DNA of 64,000 bases, taken from the NCBI GenBank assembly GCA_927441425.1, contig CAKMKG010000014.1, positions 1 to 64,000 on the forward strand, in the 5' to 3' direction. Source of the stretch: an uncultured Bacillota bacterium. GTDB lineage: Bacteria > Bacillota > Clostridia > Peptostreptococcales > Anaerovoracaceae. Positions 50,419 through 58,674 of the stretch are shown in pieces. Positions within the stretch are counted from its first letter, which is position 1. The number at the start of each line of letters is the position of its first letter. The notes under the pieces are model-generated. The model saw only the letters and a list, made by a program, of their open reading frames with translations. It did not search any database and was not told the origin of the DNA. The position numbers were made by a program, and so were the translations under genes.

Positions 50419-51321
50419 ATGATGGACGCGCAAAAAAGAAATATGTACTTGATGATGATTGTTTTAGTGTTTGCCTGGGGCCTAGAATATATTTTTGCCA
50501 AGCAAGCATTGACTGTCATGGAGCCCCTGACCCTTGTATTTTTTAAGTATCTGATCGGGCTTGTGGTCGTACTGCTAATAAAATTAAAAGCAGAAGGAAA
50601 GAGCCTGATGCGTGTAAAAGATATCCCTCTATTCATTTTTTGTGCGATCTTCGGGGAAATCGGATATTTTTACTTTGAATATTCGGCGATGGAATATCTG
50701 CCGGTGTCACTCATTACAATCGTATTAGCTTTTGTCCCTGCCTTATCAGTTCTCATTGATAAGGCTATATTTAAAAAGAAAATAACGAAAAAAATAACTG
50801 TTGGAATCCTCCTGAGCATCCTTGGGATAGCGTTGATCATCGGAGTCGACTATCGCATTCTTTTCCAAGGAAGAATCATAGGATATTTATTGGCCTTTGG
50901 TGCGGTGATTACCTGGAATTTATATAATTTCTTAACCGCATCCTTGCATGACCGATATAAAACCGTAACACTGACCTTAAATCAACTGATTTGTACGGTC
51001 CTGCTGGTCTGGCCTTATGCATTGACCCATATGCCGGATCGCGAATCCGTCAGCATGGGTGTTGTAGCCGGAATCCTGTATCTGGGAACGCTAAGCACAG
51101 CAATTGGATTTATTATATTCGTAAGGTCACTGCATATTTTAGGCCCTACTGTAACAGCCATATTTTCTAATTTCCTGCCCGTGACAACCACCTTGTTTGG
51201 ATGGCTCATCTTGAAAGAAACCATAATGCCTATTCAAATGCTTGGTGGTGTCATGGTTATCGCTGCAGGATATTTGGTTATAAAGGAAAAAGGACGACTG
51301 GAGGAATTGTCTCATGATTGA
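50419..51321 (+). CDS. DMT superfamily (EamA) transporter
   Basis: 300 residues with ten helices in two EamA repeats. LIMIVLVFAWGLEYIFAKQALTVMEPLTLVFFKYLIGL and the second-half LGTLSTAIGFIIFVRSLHILGPTVTAIFSNFLPVTTTLFGWLILKE are the family marks. A likely exporter of an amino acid or metabolite; substrate unknown. The 3' end overlaps pncB by 8 nt, so the two are coupled. The start has only a weak site. Confidence 0.86.
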   Translation: MMDAQKRNMYLMMIVLVFAWGLEYIFAKQALTVMEPLTLVFFKYLIGLVVVLLIKLKAEGKSLMRVKDIPLFIFCAIFGEIGYFYFEYSAMEYLPVSLITIVLAFVPALSVLIDKAIFKKKITKKITVGILLSILGIALIIGVDYRILFQGRIIGYLLAFGAVITWNLYNFLTASLHDRYKTVTLTLNQLICTVLLVWPYALTHMPDRESVSMGVVAGILYLGTLSTAIGFIIFVRSLHILGPTVTAIFSNFLPVTTTLFGWLILKETIMPIQMLGGVMVIAAGYLVIKEKGRLEELSHD

Positions 51322-52744
51322 ACAGATTAATACAACGCTACTTACGGATTTTTATGAATTGACGATGGCCAATGGGTATTTTGAAAAGGGCATGGCCGAC
51401 GATATTGCATATTTTGATCTGTTTTTCAGAAAGATACCCGATGAGGGCGGCTTTGCGATCATGGCCGGTTTGGAGCAGATGATCGGGTATTTGGGCAATT
51501 TACAATTTGACGATAGAGACATCGATTATTTAAGAGGAAAGGGGATGTTCAGCGAAGCATTTCTGGAATACCTCCGGAATTTTAAATTTGAGTGTGACGT
51601 CTGGGCGATTCCGGAAGGAACTCCCGTTTTCCCGGGAGAACCGCTGGTTACTGTGCGAGGGCCTGTGATACAGGCCCAATTTGTAGAAACAATAATGCTG
51701 CTTGCAATCAATCATCAGAGTTTGATCGCAACGAAAGCAAATCGCATTGTGAGAGCAGCACAAGGACGTGGTGTCATGGAGTTCGGGACCAGAAGAGCAC
51801 ATGGAGGCTCCGGTGCAGTCCATGGTGCCAGAGCCGCCTATATCGGAGGCTGTATCGGTACCGCTTGTGCATTGGCAGAAAGAGACTTTAAAATCCCTGC
51901 CCTCGGAACCATGGCACATAGTTGGGTGCAGATGTTCCCAAGTGAATATGAAGCTTTCAAGACCTATGCGGAAATCTATCCCGAAAACTGTGTGCTGCTG
52001 GTGGACACATTCAATGTCCTCAAGTCGGGAATTCCCGCGGCGATCAAGGTGTTCAGGGAAATGAAGCCGAAAAAGATGGGCATCCGGATCGACAGCGGCG
52101 ACGTGACGTACCTGACGAAAAAAGCCAGAGCCATGCTGGATCAAGCTGGTTTTAAGGAATGCACCATTGTGGTATCAAACTCACTGGATGAATATATCAT
52201 AAGAGATGTCATTGGCCAGGGCGCCCAAATCGATACCTTCGGCGTAGGGGAAAGACTGATCACGTCAAAATCTGAGCCCGTATTCGGAGGAGTATACAAG
52301 CTGGCAGCCCTGGAAAAGAATGGTGTTCTCATCCCTAAAATGAAAATCAGTGAAAATATTGAAAAAATAACAAATCCGGGATTCAAGACGGTATACCGGC
52401 TCTTTGATAAGGATACCAACAAGGCGGTTGCAGATGTGATCACCCTGGATCATGAAAAAATTCCGGAGGGCAGTGAATATGAAATTTTCGACCCCCAGAT
52501 TACTTGGAAGAGAAAGAAGATTTCAAACTTTTATGCTAAGAACCTGAGGGTTCAAATTTTTGACAAGGGCGCTTGTGTCTATAAATCGCCTGATATCAAT
52601 GAAATCAGAGATTACTGCAAGGTGCAGATCGATACTCTTTGGGAAGAAATTCTGCGATTTGAGAATCCTCACGAATTTTATGTAGACCTCTCTAAGGAGC
52701 TTTGGGAATTGAAAGCAAAATTGATCGAGGAATATCAGGAGTAA
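51314..52744 (+). CDS. pncB: Nicotinate phosphoribosyltransferase
   Basis: 476 residues. TLLTDFYELTMANGYFEKGMADDIAYFDLFFRKIPDEGGFAIMAGLEQ is the N-terminal mark; RVMEFGTRRAHG-type region (GVMEFGTRRAHGGSGAVHGARAAYIGG) and GTMAHSWVQMF hold the phosphate and substrate sites, and GIRIDSGDVTYL the PRPP site. It makes nicotinate mononucleotide from nicotinic acid for NAD salvage. Overlaps the DMT transporter. Confidence 0.95.
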   Translation: MIEQINTTLLTDFYELTMANGYFEKGMADDIAYFDLFFRKIPDEGGFAIMAGLEQMIGYLGNLQFDDRDIDYLRGKGMFSEAFLEYLRNFKFECDVWAIPEGTPVFPGEPLVTVRGPVIQAQFVETIMLLAINHQSLIATKANRIVRAAQGRGVMEFGTRRAHGGSGAVHGARAAYIGGCIGTACALAERDFKIPALGTMAHSWVQMFPSEYEAFKTYAEIYPENCVLLVDTFNVLKSGIPAAIKVFREMKPKKMGIRIDSGDVTYLTKKARAMLDQAGFKECTIVVSNSLDEYIIRDVIGQGAQIDTFGVGERLITSKSEPVFGGVYKLAALEKNGVLIPKMKISENIEKITNPGFKTVYRLFDKDTNKAVADVITLDHEKIPEGSEYEIFDPQITWKRKKISNFYAKNLRVQIFDKGACVYKSPDINEIRDYCKVQIDTLWEEILRFENPHEFYVDLSKELWELKAKLIEEYQE

Positions 52745-52810
52745 TGAGTTCTCCGGCAATTTGCACAGCAAATTGGCGAGTTAGTAAATAGTAAAGGTTG
52801 GGTGATCGTA

Positions 52811-53887
52811 ATGAAGTATGAATTTAAAACTACAAAAACATTGAATCCGAAGGAGAAACCAAATCCGGATACATTGGAATTCGGAACAACTTTCACGGAT
52901 CACATGTTTATCATGAACTATACGGAAGATAAAGGATGGCATGATGGTAGAATTGTGCCTTATGCGCCGATAACTCTGGATCCTGCCGCGGCAGTGTTGC
53001 ATTATGCGCAGGAAATGTTCGAGGGGTTGAAGGCATACAAGTCAAGGGAAGGAAAGGTTCTGCTTTTCCGCCCGGATAAGAACGCGCAGAGAACGACAAG
53101 AACCAACGATAGAATTTGCATTCCTGCAATTGACGAGGAGCTCTTTGTGGAAGCCATCAAAGCGGTTGTTCGTGTGGATGCCGACTGGATCCCCGCAAAA
53201 GAGGGGACTTCCCTGTATATCAGACCCTTTATATTTGCTTCTGAGCCGTTCCTTGGAGTCCGTCCGGCGAAGGAATACCTCTTTATGGTAATTCTCAGCC
53301 CAGTAGGACCGTATTACAAAGGTGGCCTTTCGCCAACAAAAATCTTTGTGGAGGACGAGTACGTCCGTGCCGCCTTCGGCGGAACCGGCTACAGCAAAAT
53401 CGGCGGAAACTATGCTGCCGGTCTGAAATCCCAGGAGAAAGCCCATAAAAAGGGGTTTGCCCAGGTATTGTGGCTGGACGGAATAGAAAGAAAATATGTT
53501 GAGGAAATCGGAACCTCCAATGCCTTCTTTGCCATCGGAGACGAAGTCATTACAGCGCCTCTGGAGGGGACCATACTGCCGGGAATTACAAGAGATTCCG
53601 TCATTCATCTCTTAAGGGATTGGGGCATCAAAGTCTCGGAACGTAAACTCACGATAGAAGATGTTTACAAGGCAAATGAGGAGGGCAGACTGAGTGAGGT
53701 ATTTGCCACCGGAACCGCTGCAGTCATATCGCCGGTGGGAGAGCTTTGCTGGAAGGATGAAAAAATTGTTATCAACGAAAACAAAATTGGAACGCTTTCT
53801 CAAAAGCTGTACGATGTTTTATCAGGTATCCAGCTTGGTAAAGTAGAAGATAAATTTGGATGGACTGTTGAAGTGGAACTGCAATAA
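52811..53887 (+). CDS. ilvE: Branched-chain amino acid aminotransferase
   Basis: 358 residues from ATG 52811 (GTG 52802 is in frame). Class II fold type IV: DHMFIMNYTEDKGWHDGRIVPYAPITLDPAAAVLHYAQEMFEGLKAY, GGNYAAGLKSQEKAHKKGFAQVLWLDG (PLP lysine within YAAGLKS), EEIGTSNAFF and TGTAAVISPVGEL. It transfers the amino group between Glu and Leu/Ile/Val keto acids. It starts the ilv unit. Confidence 0.95.
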   Translation: MKYEFKTTKTLNPKEKPNPDTLEFGTTFTDHMFIMNYTEDKGWHDGRIVPYAPITLDPAAAVLHYAQEMFEGLKAYKSREGKVLLFRPDKNAQRTTRTNDRICIPAIDEELFVEAIKAVVRVDADWIPAKEGTSLYIRPFIFASEPFLGVRPAKEYLFMVILSPVGPYYKGGLSPTKIFVEDEYVRAAFGGTGYSKIGGNYAAGLKSQEKAHKKGFAQVLWLDGIERKYVEEIGTSNAFFAIGDEVITAPLEGTILPGITRDSVIHLLRDWGIKVSERKLTIEDVYKANEEGRLSEVFATGTAAVISPVGELCWKDEKIVINENKIGTLSQKLYDVLSGIQLGKVEDKFGWTVEVELQ

Positions 53888-53936
53888 TGAAAAAGAGATA
53901 AAGTGATTCATCAGTCGTGGAATAGGAGGCAAAGCC

Positions 53937-55553
53937 ATGATTACAGGAGCAGAAGCAATTGTAAGGTGTTTAGAAAACGAAGGGGTAGACATTATATTCG
54001 GATACCCAGGAGCGACCATCGCACCTCTTTATGATAAACTTTCAAAATCAAGTATCCGTCATATTTTAGTCCGCCATGAGCAGCATGCGGGCCATGAAGC
54101 CAGCGGCTACGCTCGAATCAAAAAAAGACCGGGTGTCTGTATGACCACCTCGGGTCCGGGAGCAACCAACCTGATTACTGCACTGGCTACGGCCTATATG
54201 GATAGTGTTCCTCTTGTTGCCATAACCGGTCAGGTATCCAGCGATCTGCTTGGCAGAGACGTTTTTCAGGAAGCCGATATTACAGGTGCTGCGGAGCCGT
54301 TTACAAAATACAGTTACCTGGTTAAGGATGCATTGGATCTTCCGCGAATTATCAAGGAAGCATTTCATATCGCGTCGACAGGTAGGCCGGGACCGGTATT
54401 GATCGATATTCCCGTCAATGTTCAGCAGCAGAGAATTGATTTTTCCTTCGCCGGCGAGGTGAACCTACGCGGTTACAAACCAACCATCAAGGGACATACG
54501 GGACAGATCAAGCGGGTCTGCAAGGCCATCAATAGTGCGGAACAGCCTTTGATCTGCGTAGGCGGTGGGATCTTTGCCGCTGATGGGCAGGCAGAACTGA
54601 AGCGTTTTTGTGAAACGCTGAACATCCCCGTTGTATCTACGATGATGGGAATTAGTGCAATGCCATCGGCTCATCCGCTCTTCATGGGAATGCTGGGGAT
54701 GCATGGCAAGACCATCGCCAATCAGGCGATTACTGATTCCGATCTACTGATCATCATTGGAGCGAGAGTTTCCGACCGCGCAGTCTTATTCCCTGCACAT
54801 GTTGGAAAGAACACGAAAATCGTTCATATCGACATTGATCCAGCTGAAATCGGGAAGAATCTCAGCACGTTGATTCCGGTTGTAGGTGATGCCAAGGAAA
54901 TTCTAATTCAAATATTGGAGGCAGAACCGGTCAGAAAATCAGAGGAATGGACCAATTCTTTGAAGGCAAAAAAGGAAAAGCTGGTTTTGGATTATGGGCC
55001 AAGAGAAAATGGAATCAATCCCAAGGCGTTTGTTAATCAGCTTTCTAGAAGCTTGCCGGAGGATCATATTTACTGTGCCGATGTAGGACAGAATCAAATT
55101 TGGTCCGCTGCAAACTGCGAAGTGAGAACCGGTAGATTTCTGACATCCGGGGGAATGGGTACCATGGGCTATTCCATACCGGCCGCCATTGGAGCTAAAA
55201 TTGCCGATCCTGACAAGGCTGTAGTTGCCGTATGCGGCGACGGCTCTTTCCAGATGCAGATGATGGAGCTTGCTACCATCAGCCAGCATGGTGTAGGCAT
55301 CAAAATCGTTGTTATGAAAAACAATAAATTAGGGCTGGTGAAAGAGATTCAGAAGAAGTCCTATAAGAATAATGAATGTGCAGTAGATCTCTCCGGGAGT
55401 CCCGATATCGTTGCCATCGCCAAGGCCTATGGCATACCCGGAAGACGGATAGACAATATGGATGAGGCTGAGGATGCCATTGCCGAAATGCTCAGCTGTC
55501 AGTGTGTCTACTTGCTGGAATGTATCGTTGATGAGAACGAATCGTCAATGTAA
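53937..55553 (+). CDS. ilvB: Acetolactate synthase large subunit
   Basis: 538 residues. ThDP enzyme: GAEAIVRCLENEGVDIIFGYPGATIAPLYDKL, VRHEQHAGHEASGYARIKKRPGVCMTTSGPGATNLITALATAYMDS (catalytic Glu), GQVSSDLLGRDVFQEADI, and ThDP motif GDGSFQMQMMELATISQHGVGIKIVVMKNNKLGLVKEIQ. Makes acetolactate or acetohydroxybutyrate, the first step of Ile/Val synthesis. Slightly shorter than the usual 560-590 residues at the C-terminus. Confidence 0.95.
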   Translation: MITGAEAIVRCLENEGVDIIFGYPGATIAPLYDKLSKSSIRHILVRHEQHAGHEASGYARIKKRPGVCMTTSGPGATNLITALATAYMDSVPLVAITGQVSSDLLGRDVFQEADITGAAEPFTKYSYLVKDALDLPRIIKEAFHIASTGRPGPVLIDIPVNVQQQRIDFSFAGEVNLRGYKPTIKGHTGQIKRVCKAINSAEQPLICVGGGIFAADGQAELKRFCETLNIPVVSTMMGISAMPSAHPLFMGMLGMHGKTIANQAITDSDLLIIIGARVSDRAVLFPAHVGKNTKIVHIDIDPAEIGKNLSTLIPVVGDAKEILIQILEAEPVRKSEEWTNSLKAKKEKLVLDYGPRENGINPKAFVNQLSRSLPEDHIYCADVGQNQIWSAANCEVRTGRFLTSGGMGTMGYSIPAAIGAKIADPDKAVVAVCGDGSFQMQMMELATISQHGVGIKIVVMKNNKLGLVKEIQKKSYKNNECAVDLSGSPDIVAIAKAYGIPGRRIDNMDEAEDAIAEMLSCQCVYLLECIVDENESSM

Positions 55554-55557
55554 CAAG

Positions 55558-55690
55558 GTGCAGCCTTCTCGTTGCCCTTTTGCCCCAAGCTTTGCTTGGT
55601 TGGCAAAATGGACAGCATGCGAGCGAAGCGAGTCGGAGTCCCTAAAAGGGACGTTGAAATGCGAATGGGAAATTTTCTACAGGCTGCGTG
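55558..55690 (+). other. Structured RNA-like element between ilvB and ilvN
   Basis: The 157-nt gap has an outer GCAGCCT/AGGCTGC pair, a hairpin TTTTGCC-CCAAGC-TTT-GCTTGG-TT-GGCAAAA (55578-55608) and GTCCCT-AAA-AGGGAC (55638 region). It is not a T-box (no specifier or AGGGUGG-type sequence) and encodes nothing obvious. Confidence 0.55.
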
Positions 55691-55711
55691 ATAGGATTGG
55701 AGGATGGAATT

Positions 55712-56182
55712 ATGAAGCATGTGTTATCTGCATTGGTTAACAATTCGCCCGGCGTAACGAGCAGAGTTTCGGGTCTTTTCCGAAGAAGGGGATATAATAT
55801 TGATTCCTTTATTGGGAGTTCGACGGAGGATGAACGATTTTCACGATTGACCATCGTTGTCCGAGGAGATGATGTGGTGATTGCGCAGGTTAGGAGCCAA
55901 ATGGAAAAGCTGGAGGATGTCATCGCCATTGAAGATATCAAGCCGGAGGCTATGATCAGCAAAGTTCTTCTTTTTATGAAAGTCAAGGCAGACATCAATG
56001 ATCGTGTCGGTATCATCGTCGTTGCCAGTGCCTGCAACGCAAAAGTAATCGAAATGAGTAAGGATTATATGATTTTTGAAGCGTTGGATACGGAAGAAAG
56101 AATCAGTGAGATGATTGAAATCTTCAAGCCCTATGGAATTATTGAACTGGTTAAAACCGGCGTGGTCGCAATGAAGAGGTAA
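55712..56182 (+). CDS. ilvN: Acetolactate synthase small subunit, first copy
   Basis: 156 residues from ATG 55712 (GGAGGA upstream). N-terminal ACT domain: MKHVLSALVNNSPGVTSRVSGLFRRRGYNIDSFIGSSTEDERFSRLTIVV; IAIEDIKPEAMISKVLLFMKVKADINDRVGIIVVASACNAKVIEMSKDYMIFEALDTEERISEMIEIFKPYGIIELVKTGVVAMKR is the C-terminal domain. The small subunit activates IlvB and gives valine feedback. Lacks the usual HTI start and the HELxL motif is changed (KVLLFMKV). A paralog follows. Confidence 0.92.
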   Translation: MKHVLSALVNNSPGVTSRVSGLFRRRGYNIDSFIGSSTEDERFSRLTIVVRGDDVVIAQVRSQMEKLEDVIAIEDIKPEAMISKVLLFMKVKADINDRVGIIVVASACNAKVIEMSKDYMIFEALDTEERISEMIEIFKPYGIIELVKTGVVAMKR

Positions 56183-56229
56183 TACCCTCCCTTTTGTCCA
56201 GGCGGGTTGTACCTTGATAAAGGAGGGTA
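56183..56229 (+). promoter_or_regulatory. Hairpin masking the ribosome site of the second ilvN
   Basis: TACCCTCC (56183-56190), directly after the first ilvN stop codon, pairs with GGAGGGTA (56222-56229), the second gene's ribosome site. Ribosomes ending the first gene would open it. Confidence 0.6.
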
Positions 56230-56231
56230 CT

Positions 56232-56717
56232 ATGAAACATACAATTTCAGTTTTAGTTGAGAACAAGGCAGGGGTCCTATCCAGAATATCTGGACTGTTT
56301 GCCAGAAGAGGCTTTAATATTGACAGCTTGGCTGTGGGAACCACAGAGGATAAGGACATTTCCAGAATCACTCTGCTGGTGGACGGCGACGATTACGTCG
56401 CCGAACAGGTGACCAAACAGCTGAACAAGCAGATCGACGTCATTAAAGTGAGAAAGCTGAATCAAGAGGAGATCACCCGTCGTGAACTGGTTCTTGTTAA
56501 AGTGAAGATGTCGGTCGCACAGCGCGGCGAAATTATCGACATCGTGAAAATCATGCAGGGAGAGATCGTCGATATTTCCCACACGACCCTAACCGTGGAA
56601 TTGAGCGACAAACCGGAAAAGATCGATCTATTGATCGATCTGCTATCTCATTATAATATTGTTGAGGTTGCCAGAACCGGAACCATCGCGTTGCAAAAGG
56701 GCGCGGAGATGGTATAG
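56232..56717 (+). CDS. ilvN: Acetolactate synthase small subunit, second copy
   Basis: 161 residues from ATG 56232. MKHTISVLVENKAGVLSRISGLFARRGFNIDSLAVGTTEDKDISRITLLVDGDD is the standard ACT domain; LNQEEITRRELVLVKVKMSVAQRGEIIDIVKIMQGEIVDISHTTLTVELSDKPEKIDLLIDLLSHYNIVEVARTGTIALQKG the C-terminal domain with the conserved RELVLVKV. This is the canonical IlvN; the preceding copy is the diverged one. Last gene of the ilv unit. Confidence 0.94.
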   Translation: MKHTISVLVENKAGVLSRISGLFARRGFNIDSLAVGTTEDKDISRITLLVDGDDYVAEQVTKQLNKQIDVIKVRKLNQEEITRRELVLVKVKMSVAQRGEIIDIVKIMQGEIVDISHTTLTVELSDKPEKIDLLIDLLSHYNIVEVARTGTIALQKGAEMV

Positions 56718-56720
56718 AAA

Positions 56721-56916
56721 AGGTTAATTAAAAAGTTAAGAGCCTGCCTGGTGTGTTCTCTTTGAAACAGCCGCAGCTGAAATAGTATTTTCACGAAAAC
56801 CGCCTCCTTTAAGATGCTCCGCATCAAAGTCGGTAATAGGTTTCACGGTTTTCTAAGAAAACACTTATTTCAGCCGGTTTAAGGAACACCTGTGGCGCGG
56901 CTCTTTTTAATTTACC
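56721..56916 (+). other. Long inverted repeat enclosing repeat copy 3 (ilv operon end)
   Basis: AGGTTAATTAAAAAG and GAGCC on the left (56721-56743) match GGCTCTTTTTAATTTACCT on the right (56898-56916) as complements, with GGTGTGTTC/GAACACC further in. It looks like a terminator whose loop holds the ~95-nt repeat. Confidence 0.6.
56776..56874 (+). repeat. Structured intergenic repeat, copy 3
   Basis: The core is almost identical to copy 1: TTTTCACGAAAACCGCCTCC, hairpin GATGC-TCC-GCATC, AAAGTCGGTAATAGGTTTCA, then AGAAAACACT. The outer stem GCTGAAATAGTATTTTC pairs with GAAAACACTTATTTCAGC. Confidence 0.8.
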
Positions 56917-56966
56917 TTAGTGGGACACACACGCCGCGGTGCCTTTTCATTTTGAATGATCAAAAA

Positions 56967-58433
56967 TTAGCTGCATGGATTTAAGCAGACCATTGATAAT
57001 TCGACATCGATTCTGGCAGTTACAGGGAAAGTACCGGCTCCAAGGAATACTTGGTTACCAGGTATGGTTGGAGTTACAGATTCTACTTGATTAATAATCG
57101 ATGTTAGGCCGACAATGGAGCTGCTGACCAGCAGGAACCGGATATCTTTATGAATGGTTCCGTTTGCAGGCACTAAAACGTCATTGCATAAGATCCGAAT
57201 TCCCCGTGGACCTGTAATATCGACGTCCAGAGGAACATGCTCCTCCGTATTGGAGAAAATTGCCCGGCAGTCGCTAAAGCTGGTAAATCTTACGGTAACT
57301 CCCCCGGGTATAAAGAGGCTATCCACAATATCAACCCTTACATCAGGGGATAAATCAGCATTTGATACAAGCACCTTGTAAACCGCCGTATCTCCCTCAA
57401 TCGTACAACATTTATCCGTGCTTAATTGGACGGCATTTATTGTTGTGGAACAAGTTGCTGTTGATTGCGTTCCAATTGCTGTTGCCATAGCCATATTGAC
57501 TACGGTATAACTTCCCGGGCGTGTAACACCTACGATTTGAATCGCATAATGAATAACCACCTGACCTCCTGCTTCGATGGTTCCCAAATTACCACTGATT
57601 CTGATCAACCCAGAAGTACTGGTATCAACGATTAATGAAGCAGGAGTAACCGTAATTGTTCCAATCTGAAGAACCGCAGGAATTGAGATGATGTCAGTGA
57701 ACTGTACGTTATCTAGGGCAGCATCACCGATGTTACTCACTGTTAAGCGGTAATTCAAGGCTGCCTGATTATTCGTGATCGAGCTGGAACATTCTTTCGT
57801 TAGGGAAAGCTCGCCTTCTGGATTGCATTGTGGAACTTGAAAGCAATCACAGTCAAAGACATAAATCGCAGTTGCCGCTTTTACGCTGATCGGCTGAATC
57901 GCTGTCGCATAATTTCCGACAATTTCCAAACGGTATTCAACAGTAACCCCTTTATCATATCGATTATCGGTCTCTATTTTAACAAATTGAAAGTCTATCG
58001 GCGCAGGGCCGAAATTTGGGTCATTGGTTGTTAACGTATACGCAACCGGGGTAAAAGTGCCGCAACCGTCAATTTTTTCACTTACAATTAAATTTTCAGA
58101 AATGATAAACTGACAGATGGGTATTGCGATACTGCTGATTCCTCTGGCTGCGCTGCTACAATCGGTCATAAACTTATAGGTCCAAAATGATTTGTTTAGA
58201 ACTGTTACATAGGCCGGATTGATTACCACACTTCCGTCAGGTAAGTTCTGACAGTCAGGCTGTATAACGGATATCCCATTTTGAGGTCCGCAGCAGCAAA
58301 GCAGTGAATAAGGGGAACAGGAGCACTCTTCTGCGGGATTTGCTTGTATAATAACTTTCCTATCATCTATAAGAACCAGATCATTCTGGCTTTCTTTTTC
58401 TTTGCAATGGCATAGTTTTGATATATCATCCAT
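56967..58433 (-). CDS. Cys-rich DUF11-domain protein without signal peptide
   Basis: 488 residues. It begins MDDISKLCHCKEKES with no signal peptide or membrane helix. The middle and end have DUF11-like beta domains (LSLTKECSSSITNNQAALNYRLTVSNIGDAALDNVQFTDII and TVRFTS...VDIVDSLFIPGG), which adopt Ig-like folds in surface and spore proteins. About 20 cysteines, many paired (LLCCCG, DCDCFQVPQC, DKCC). Together this suggests a cross-linked spore coat or exosporium protein; that is inference. The minus-strand upstream has CATATACT, near a sporulation sigma-E -10, but no matching -35. Confidence 0.7.
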   Translation of the reverse strand: MDDISKLCHCKEKESQNDLVLIDDRKVIIQANPAEECSCSPYSLLCCCGPQNGISVIQPDCQNLPDGSVVINPAYVTVLNKSFWTYKFMTDCSSAARGISSIAIPICQFIISENLIVSEKIDGCGTFTPVAYTLTTNDPNFGPAPIDFQFVKIETDNRYDKGVTVEYRLEIVGNYATAIQPISVKAATAIYVFDCDCFQVPQCNPEGELSLTKECSSSITNNQAALNYRLTVSNIGDAALDNVQFTDIISIPAVLQIGTITVTPASLIVDTSTSGLIRISGNLGTIEAGGQVVIHYAIQIVGVTRPGSYTVVNMAMATAIGTQSTATCSTTINAVQLSTDKCCTIEGDTAVYKVLVSNADLSPDVRVDIVDSLFIPGGVTVRFTSFSDCRAIFSNTEEHVPLDVDITGPRGIRILCNDVLVPANGTIHKDIRFLLVSSSIVGLTSIINQVESVTPTIPGNQVFLGAGTFPVTARIDVELSMVCLNPCS

Positions 58434-58566
58434 ACTCGTTTCAATCTCCTTAATTAGCAGTATTTTTCTAACAGTATATGAAAAAAAGTAAGAAGACGTA
58501 ACAATCTATAAAAAAGAGATATTTACGCGGGAATCAGATCCCATCACAGATCAATAAATATATCAC

Positions 58567-58593
58567 TTGACATTTATGCATAAATCATATAAT
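58567..58593 (+). promoter_or_regulatory. Promoter of the hydroxyacyl-CoA dehydrogenase gene
   Basis: TTGACA (58567-58572) and TATAAT (58588-58593), 15-bp spacer; a second TATAAT at 58595 is possible. Confidence 0.5.
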
Positions 58594-58598
58594 TTATA

Positions 58599-58614
58599 AT
58601 ATAATCGATTATAT
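58599..58614. promoter_or_regulatory. 16-bp palindromic operator, site 1
   Basis: ATATAATCGATTATAT, a perfect palindrome around the likely transcription start; an identical site lies at 60675. Confidence 0.7.
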
Positions 58615-58674
58615 AAAATAACAATAGTTAGTTTGGGAAGCAGAAATAAGAGATAGAAAGGACAATGATTCAAG

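Noticed and set aside
51530-52144. 204-residue minus-strand frame
   Set aside because: Antisense to pncB with low-complexity His/Cys/Ser composition typical of shadow frames.
55554-55711. T-box leader for ilvN
   Set aside because: No specifier loop, no T-box core sequence and no terminator/antiterminator pair.
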